Shown: positions 58,534 through 64,000 of the stretch, in pieces
Layout: the number at the start of each line of letters is the position of its first letter
Position numbering within the stretch: the stretch's first letter is position 1
Source of the DNA: Gammaproteobacteria bacterium
GTDB taxonomy: Bacteria; Pseudomonadota; Gammaproteobacteria; Eutrophobiales; Eutrophobiaceae
Assembly: GCA_028819495.1 (NCBI GenBank)
Contig: JAPPLI010000062.1
Coordinates: 1 to 64,000, forward strand
Direction of reading: 5' to 3'
Length of the DNA stretch: 64,000 nucleotides
Position numbers and translations under genes: made by a program
The notes under the pieces: model-generated
What the model saw: the letters and a program-made list of their open reading frames with translations, nothing else
Database searches by the model: none
Told to the model about the DNA's origin: nothing

Positions 58534-58615
58534 AGGAGATCGCTACTACGCAGTTTTTATCAATCCGAGGAGGGTAATTGGGATCAGAGTAAAACTTAAG
58601 TAAAATCAACTTCTG

Positions 58616-59850
58616 TTGGGTAGTAAGCACTCTTCACCATTCAGAGGAAACTGGAGAAGTAGATTGGATCAAAAACAAACCAACGAAACCATAACAATAC
58701 GAGTTGAACACGGAGAAACACTTTCAGAAATTGCAAACCAGTACAATGTCAGCATAGAAGAATTACAACATTGGAACCAGATTGAAAATCCTGATTTTAT
58801 ACAAGCTGACCAAAAGGTCATTATTCACACGTCGCCTGAGACGCTCCCAGATATTTGGATCATAGGTATAGTCGTTCTCATCCTGGCATTTTGGTTTTTA
58901 AGAAAACGAAAATCTAGCACAATAACACCACATAATTTCGTTCGAGAAAATACCTTCCCCTGGCATAACCTTCCAGACGCTTTAACAGAAATCCCTATCA
59001 CCAACGAACAGCCGGTAGAAGATTATTCTGTCCGACCTGTTTCTGTTTCACATTCAAAGGGAGATCATGGTGAACAATTAGTCAATGAATGGTTAAAAAA
59101 ACAGTATCCTGAATGGGTATCGCTCAGCAATATCCTGTTACCGTCCGGAAAAAACACTACACAGATAGATCATATTCTGATATCCCCTTGGGCTGTATTT
59201 CTGATTGAAACAAAAAATATGGACGGATGGATATTCGGGAGCCCAGGCCAAAAACAATGGACACAATCCTTTGCAACCACACGTCAGTCTTACCTTAGGA
59301 GCTTGATCGAATTTAAGTTTCCAACTTCAGAGGGTGCAATTCATAGTTCCAGTCGCTATGGAACTTGTTGCAAAGTAAAACACGAAAACACCAAGAGGGC
59401 AATTTAATTCAGGGCACTGTCCTTAATGATGCCAAGTCAATCAAATTCAAGTTCTACAATCCATTACTGCAAAACGAGGGCCACACAAAGAATTTCCTGA
59501 AACTCGACATCCTGAATTATCGATGGCTTCGGCCAATTGTCGTATTCACAGGAGACGCAGAACTGAAGACCAATGACAAATTCTTGTCATATGAGGAACA
59601 TGAAAAAATAGCAAATCAAAATCAGAAGTGGCGAATACGAGGCGTCGTATGCATGAATTTAGAAGACCTCCACGACTACATTTCACTCTCGGTTGCCAAT
59701 TCACCAAACGCTCCCCTAACACGACAGAAAATGGAAGCCATCTCCGCCAAGATAAAGAATAATGAAGTACCATGGACAACGGAAGCGCAAAAGCGACATA
59801 ACTATTTCGTTCAATCTTTGAAAGAAGAATCAGCCATAAACAAAATATAA
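58616..59850 (+). pseudogene. LysM + TM + NERD-domain protein, split by an apparent insertion near 59270-59425
   Basis: ORF 58616-59407 has LysM (VEHGETLSEIANQYNVSIEELQHWNQI) and the NERD N-part (GDHGEQLVNEWL...QIDHILISPWAVFLIETKNM.GWIFG); ORF 59365-59850, in another frame, continues with NERD C-part FKFYNPLLQNEGHTKNFLKLDIL. Confidence 0.75.
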
Positions 59851-59875
59851 TCACTCCGACCGCAGACATTAAACA

Positions 59876-60205
59876 GTGACCAGTTACGCTACAATCTATG
59901 ATTGGGTGCGCCGGGTACCGGAGGGAAAGGTTGCTACTTACGGTCAGATAGCCGGACTGGCAGGAAAATGTTCGGCCAGGCAGGTGGGCTATGCGATGGC
60001 GGCCTTACCCGACGGGAGTGGGGTACCCTGGCACAGGATTATCAACAGCCAAGGCAGCATAAGCCTGCGCACCGGCTCAGAGGGGCATCGGCTGCAACGT
60101 ATTCTGCTGGAAGCGGAGGGCGTTGAGTTCGCTACGGATGGTACAATTGATCTGGTAAGGTTCTGCTGGATTGCTCCGCCAAAGTTTCAGCTACCGAAAA
60201 TATAA
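59876..60205 (+). CDS. Alkyltransferase-like (ATL) protein, MGMT family without catalytic Cys
   Basis: VPEGKVATYGQIAGLAG...ARQVGYAMAALPDGSGVPWHRIINSQGSIS; PWHR in place of PCHR. Confidence 0.92.
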   Translation: MTSYATIYDWVRRVPEGKVATYGQIAGLAGKCSARQVGYAMAALPDGSGVPWHRIINSQGSISLRTGSEGHRLQRILLEAEGVEFATDGTIDLVRFCWIAPPKFQLPKI

Positions 60206-60221
60206 GAGACAGACGATTACC

Positions 60222-61631
60222 ATGCTAAAAAGTTTAAGAATACAAAATTTCAAGGCTTGGAAGGATACAGGCGAAATTCGAATGGCCCCAATTACCTTAT
60301 TTTTCGGCGCTAATAGTTCCGGCAAGTCGAGTATCGGCCAGTTCTTGATGATGCTAAAACAGACAGTTGAATCCCCTGACCGAAAAGCAGTGTTTTATCC
60401 AGGAGGACCAAACTCAGCGGTTCAACTTGGTTCTTACAAAGAAATGGTATTTGGGCGTAACCCTAAGAACATAATAGAGTTCGAATACACATGGTCATCA
60501 TTTGGTACTTTGAGATTTAAAGATCTAATTTTAGGCGAGATATATTCCGGAGATGAATTGGCTTTTCAGTCCAAAGTTGAGCTTGAGAAAAATCAACGCG
60601 CCCCGACACCGATCGTAGACAGTCTCATATATAGATTATTCGAACAAGGCGAAAGCACACTATCCACTGAAATGAAGCGCACGCCTGGAGCTAAAACTAG
60701 ATATCAGGTTGCAGCTGCCAACTATCACTTGGTGCGTAAAATAGGTCGACCATGGTCTCCGGGTGCACCGGTTCGTTTTTATGGTTTTCCCGATGAAGTG
60801 GTCGCGTATTACCAAAATGCTGACTTCGTCAAGGACTTGAATTTCCAACATGAAAAGTTATACCGGTCAATTTACTATCTCGGCCCTCTACGCACCAAAG
60901 CTGAGAGGCTTTATTCATGGTCCGGCGTTGAACCCGACAGTGTGGGATTCTCTGGTGAAAATACAGTCGCTGCAATACTAGCTGCCAAGGATCGTTGGAT
61001 CAGTCTCGGGCCTAGAAAATGGAACATGCTTCTTGAGGAGATAATCGCTCTAAAACTCGTAGAAATGGGATTAATTGATGATTTTGAGATTAAACCCATA
61101 TCAGAACAACGGCAAGAATATGAGGTAAAGCTCAAAACCAAGCTTTCGGCAGACTGGGTAGATCTCCCAGATGTAGGTTTTGGTATTTCCCAGGTGCTTC
61201 CTGTACTCGTGCAATGTTTCTACGCTCCACCCGGTTCGATCGTCATCATGGAACAACCGGAGATTCATCTCCATCCTAGCGCACAATCGGTTTTGGCAGA
61301 TGTAATGATTGATGTAATAAAGTCACGTGAAAATTACTCGGACAGAAAAATTCAACTGATAATTGAGACTCATTCCGAACATTTCCTCAGACGACTACAG
61401 CGTCGCATTGCCGAGGACCTGTTACCACAGGAAAAAGTATCAGCTTACTTCGCCAAAGCTACCGGTAAACAGCTTGTTTTGGAACCTTTGGATATTGACA
61501 GTTTCGGCAACATCCGAAATTGGCCGGAACACTTTTTTGGGGATGAGATGGGAGATATTATGGAACAGGCAGAAGCAGCTTTGCAAAGGCAGATGGAACA
61601 GGAAGGCCCTGCTCCGGGCGGAAACGAATGA
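60222..61631 (+). CDS. AAA family ATPase (DUF3696-type, OLD/ABC-like)
   Basis: MLKSLRIQNFKAWKDTGEIRMAPITLFFGANSSGKSSIGQ (Walker A); GSIVIMEQPEIHLHP (Walker B); IETHSEHFLRRLQRRI; NWPEHFFGDEMGDI. Confidence 0.92.
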   Translation: MLKSLRIQNFKAWKDTGEIRMAPITLFFGANSSGKSSIGQFLMMLKQTVESPDRKAVFYPGGPNSAVQLGSYKEMVFGRNPKNIIEFEYTWSSFGTLRFKDLILGEIYSGDELAFQSKVELEKNQRAPTPIVDSLIYRLFEQGESTLSTEMKRTPGAKTRYQVAAANYHLVRKIGRPWSPGAPVRFYGFPDEVVAYYQNADFVKDLNFQHEKLYRSIYYLGPLRTKAERLYSWSGVEPDSVGFSGENTVAAILAAKDRWISLGPRKWNMLLEEIIALKLVEMGLIDDFEIKPISEQRQEYEVKLKTKLSADWVDLPDVGFGISQVLPVLVQCFYAPPGSIVIMEQPEIHLHPSAQSVLADVMIDVIKSRENYSDRKIQLIIETHSEHFLRRLQRRIAEDLLPQEKVSAYFAKATGKQLVLEPLDIDSFGNIRNWPEHFFGDEMGDIMEQAEAALQRQMEQEGPAPGGNE

Positions 61632-62203
61632 GGGGGTTTCCTGACAAGTGTGTGATTGATACCAATGTTCTAGTGGTCGCTGATCTTTTTAGTAACTCTG
61701 AGAAAAATAATGAGATTTCAAAGTGCTGCATTGAAGCTTGCTATAAAGTCATTAGACATGTGATGGAAAATGGGGGTTTGGTAATTGATGAAAACGGCGA
61801 AATATTTAAAGAATATCGGGATCAATACAAGAAGTCCCATCTTGATAAAGGACAACCGGGGCCGGCTAGTGAGTTTATCAAGTGGGTAATGAAATGGCAA
61901 TGGCAATGGCAACCTAATCAAGTCACACGTGTTAAAATTCACCGTCTCAATGACACATATAAGGAATTTCCAGAACACGATGAACTGGAAAAAGACTTTG
62001 ACTTTGATAACAGTGATCGAAAATTCGTAGCAGTAGCTAACGCGTATCCAGGTACCCACAAGCCACCCATCTTTCAAGCAACGGACGTCAAATGGTGGGG
62101 TTGGAAGGAGCCTTTGTGTGATGTCGGGATAAAGGTTCGCTTTCTCTGTCCAGACTATGTCAAAGAAAAATACCCAAAAAAGAAATCGAAACCAAAAACA
62201 TGA
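61628..62203 (+). CDS. PIN-like nuclease domain protein
   Basis: CVIDTNVLVVADL at N-term, DRKFVAVANAYPG in the C-terminal half; 4-nt ATGA overlap with the ATPase gene. Confidence 0.8.
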   Translation: MRGFPDKCVIDTNVLVVADLFSNSEKNNEISKCCIEACYKVIRHVMENGGLVIDENGEIFKEYRDQYKKSHLDKGQPGPASEFIKWVMKWQWQWQPNQVTRVKIHRLNDTYKEFPEHDELEKDFDFDNSDRKFVAVANAYPGTHKPPIFQATDVKWWGWKEPLCDVGIKVRFLCPDYVKEKYPKKKSKPKT

Positions 62204-62915
62204 ATCAGTGAAATCATCCGATTTCTTTAAGTATCCATCTACCCCACATCTGGTTTCCCCCGGAGAAATGCCACTGAGGGACCATAAAGTCATGTCGGAC
62301 GCCGAACGTAATGAATTCCTGCAGCATGATCTTGTAATAGAGGAAAAAGTTGATGGAGCAAACCTAGGTATCTCGTTTGATTCCGAAGGGAATATCCGCA
62401 CACAGAACAGAGGAAGCTACCTGCACCTTCCTGCTTCGGGTCAATGGAAAAGTCTGGCCGGTTGGCTGGCGCCAAGAATGGACACTTTTTTCGATGTAAT
62501 AAGCGACCGATATATCCTGTTCGGGGAATGGTGTTACGCCCGGCATTCCATCAGCTACGACCGGCTACCTGATTGGTTCCTGGGTTTTGATGTCTATGAT
62601 AAACAAACCGGTAACTTTCTGGCTCACCACTGGCGCGATCGGTTATTGCACGAAATGCAAGTTGAAAGGGTTCCCTTTCTTGCCCGTGGTCGCTTCACTC
62701 TTTTTGAAATAAAATCGTTACTTGCAGAATCAAGGCTTGGCGACCAGCCTGCAGAAGGTATTTACATCAGATGTGACAGCGGTGACTGGCTGGTAAAAAG
62801 GGCAAAACTAGTGCGCCCCTCCTTTGTTCAGGCGATAGAGCAACACTGGTCACGCTTAGGAATTAAAAAAAACAAATTAGAGTCAGATACATATACACAA
62901 TATGCTGATACGTGA
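62157..62915 (+). CDS. RNA ligase family protein (Rnl-like nucleotidyltransferase)
   Basis: EEKVDGANLGISFDSEGNIRTQNRG (motif I KxDG), YILFGEWCYARHSI, DWFLGFDVYD, EGIYIRC, WLVKRAKLVRPSF; overlaps the PIN gene by 47 nt. Confidence 0.87.
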   Translation: MSKKNTQKRNRNQKHESVKSSDFFKYPSTPHLVSPGEMPLRDHKVMSDAERNEFLQHDLVIEEKVDGANLGISFDSEGNIRTQNRGSYLHLPASGQWKSLAGWLAPRMDTFFDVISDRYILFGEWCYARHSISYDRLPDWFLGFDVYDKQTGNFLAHHWRDRLLHEMQVERVPFLARGRFTLFEIKSLLAESRLGDQPAEGIYIRCDSGDWLVKRAKLVRPSFVQAIEQHWSRLGIKKNKLESDTYTQYADT

Positions 62916-63116
62916 TTTTATATAACTTCGCAATTTACAAATGTATTCATTTGCTATGTTATTTTTCAGTGTCACGACGCGTTTCGAAATGTATTAGAAA
63001 TATTCACGGTGATTAGCATTAAATTCCAACTCAACGACCCTGATACCACCATTACAAACCTGCGTGAGAACAGGGGCAAGCAGGGGTTGTCCCTGGAAGA
63101 TGTGGCTGGATGCGGG

Positions 63117-64000
63117 ATGACATTTAATGCCGTTGATGTTGAAACTGCTAATAGTGATCGTTCAACCATATGCCAGATTGGAATAGCTCATGTTGTTGAT
63201 GGGCAGATCAGTGACCGCTGGAGTACATTGGTAAACCCCGAAGATGAATTTGACGATTTCAATATCAGCATACACGGCATCACAGCAAAGCAGGTTCAAA
63301 GGGCTCCCGCCTTGCTGGAGGTCAGGGAAGAGCTACGACAACGCCTTCGGGGTCAGGTGCTGGTCTCACATACCAGCTTCGACCGGAGCGCCTTCGAAAC
63401 AGCTATGGATAAATACGGACTGGACCAATTGCAGGTCTATTGGCTGGACAGCGCCAAGGTAGTACGTCGTGCATGGCCGGAGGAGTTTTGTCAACGGGGA
63501 TATGGGCTTAAAAACGTAGCACATTACATTGGATATGAATTCAAGCATCATGATGCATTGGAGGATGCAGTGGCTGCAGCAGAGATCACTCTTACAGCCT
63601 GTCGTGAACACAACGTCGATATAGAGTATTGGATACGGAAAATCGAAGAAGAAATTTACCTCAAGAAAAAGCGAGAAAGACAACCACAATCACAGAAATC
63701 TGTTGCCCGAAAAGGTAATCCTGATGGAGAACTAGCTGGAGAGGCGCTCCTCTTTACAGGAGAGCTACAAATGCGACGACCTGAAGCAGCGGACTATGCC
63801 GCATTTATGGGCTGTGATGTTAAGACTGGTTTTAGTAAAAAGATAACGATATTAGTCAGCGGGATACAGACATCTCCCAATATTAAGTCCCCCTCGGGTA
63901 AAAGTGAAAAACATATTAAAGCGGAAGAGCTAATTTCAAGGGGATACGATATAAAAATCATCAGCGAGACAGATTTTCTCTCATTGATAGCCAACCATCA
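63117..64000 (+). CDS. DnaQ-like 3'-5' exonuclease with BRCT-like C-terminal region (runs off window end; start could be GTG at 63009)
   Basis: Frame read by eye, not in ORF track: TFNAVDVETANSDRSTICQIGIAHV...HGITAKQVQRAP...LVSHTSFDRSAF...HHDALEDAVAAAEI...LLFTGELQMRRPEAADYAAFMGCDVKTGFSKKITILVSG. Confidence 0.82.
   Translation, partial: MTFNAVDVETANSDRSTICQIGIAHVVDGQISDRWSTLVNPEDEFDDFNISIHGITAKQVQRAPALLEVREELRQRLRGQVLVSHTSFDRSAFETAMDKYGLDQLQVYWLDSAKVVRRAWPEEFCQRGYGLKNVAHYIGYEFKHHDALEDAVAAAEITLTACREHNVDIEYWIRKIEEEIYLKKKRERQPQSQKSVARKGNPDGELAGEALLFTGELQMRRPEAADYAAFMGCDVKTGFSKKITILVSGIQTSPNIKSPSGKSEKHIKAEELISRGYDIKIISETDFLSLIANH

Noticed and set aside
58616-64000. Prophage
   Set aside because: No capsid, terminase, integrase or lysis genes visible in the window; defence/repair-type accessory region is the more cautious reading.

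Overview
The window is a mostly GC-rich gammaproteobacterial-type chromosome segment. It carries core metabolism (thyA, lgt, tRNA-Arg(CCG), an RND efflux operon, nucleoside catabolism, trpE with a readable trp leader/attenuator, trhO-cmoB, acyl-CoA catabolism, a hydantoinase/oxoprolinase cluster, icd-aceK, argE-argA, ilvD-like, aromatic decarboxylase). Two AT-richer accessory blocks interrupt it: about 35.8-39.3 kb (RNase H-fold DUF429-like protein with a zinc finger; split HipA-like kinase plus HipA-N/HIRAN partner) and about 58.6-64 kb (interrupted LysM-NERD gene, ATL protein, AAA ATPase/PIN nuclease/RNA ligase gene cluster, DnaQ-like exonuclease-BRCT). Two signals stand out. (1) A dispersed intergenic element occurs at no fewer than five loci, always on the sense strand downstream of a gene. 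It is built of small hairpins with variable, self-complementary stems and conserved ANGGAN/AGGAY loops. These resemble CsrA/RsmA binding sites, including an exact RUACARGGAUGU match. The elements are enclosed by long perfect inverted arms that differ in sequence between most loci, and at two loci the arms include the adjacent gene's own end. (2) A tightly overlapping ATPase - PIN nuclease - RNA ligase operon looks like an RNA cut-and-repair module and is a candidate defence system. All calls come from reading the sequence and the supplied ORFs; no database search was possible.
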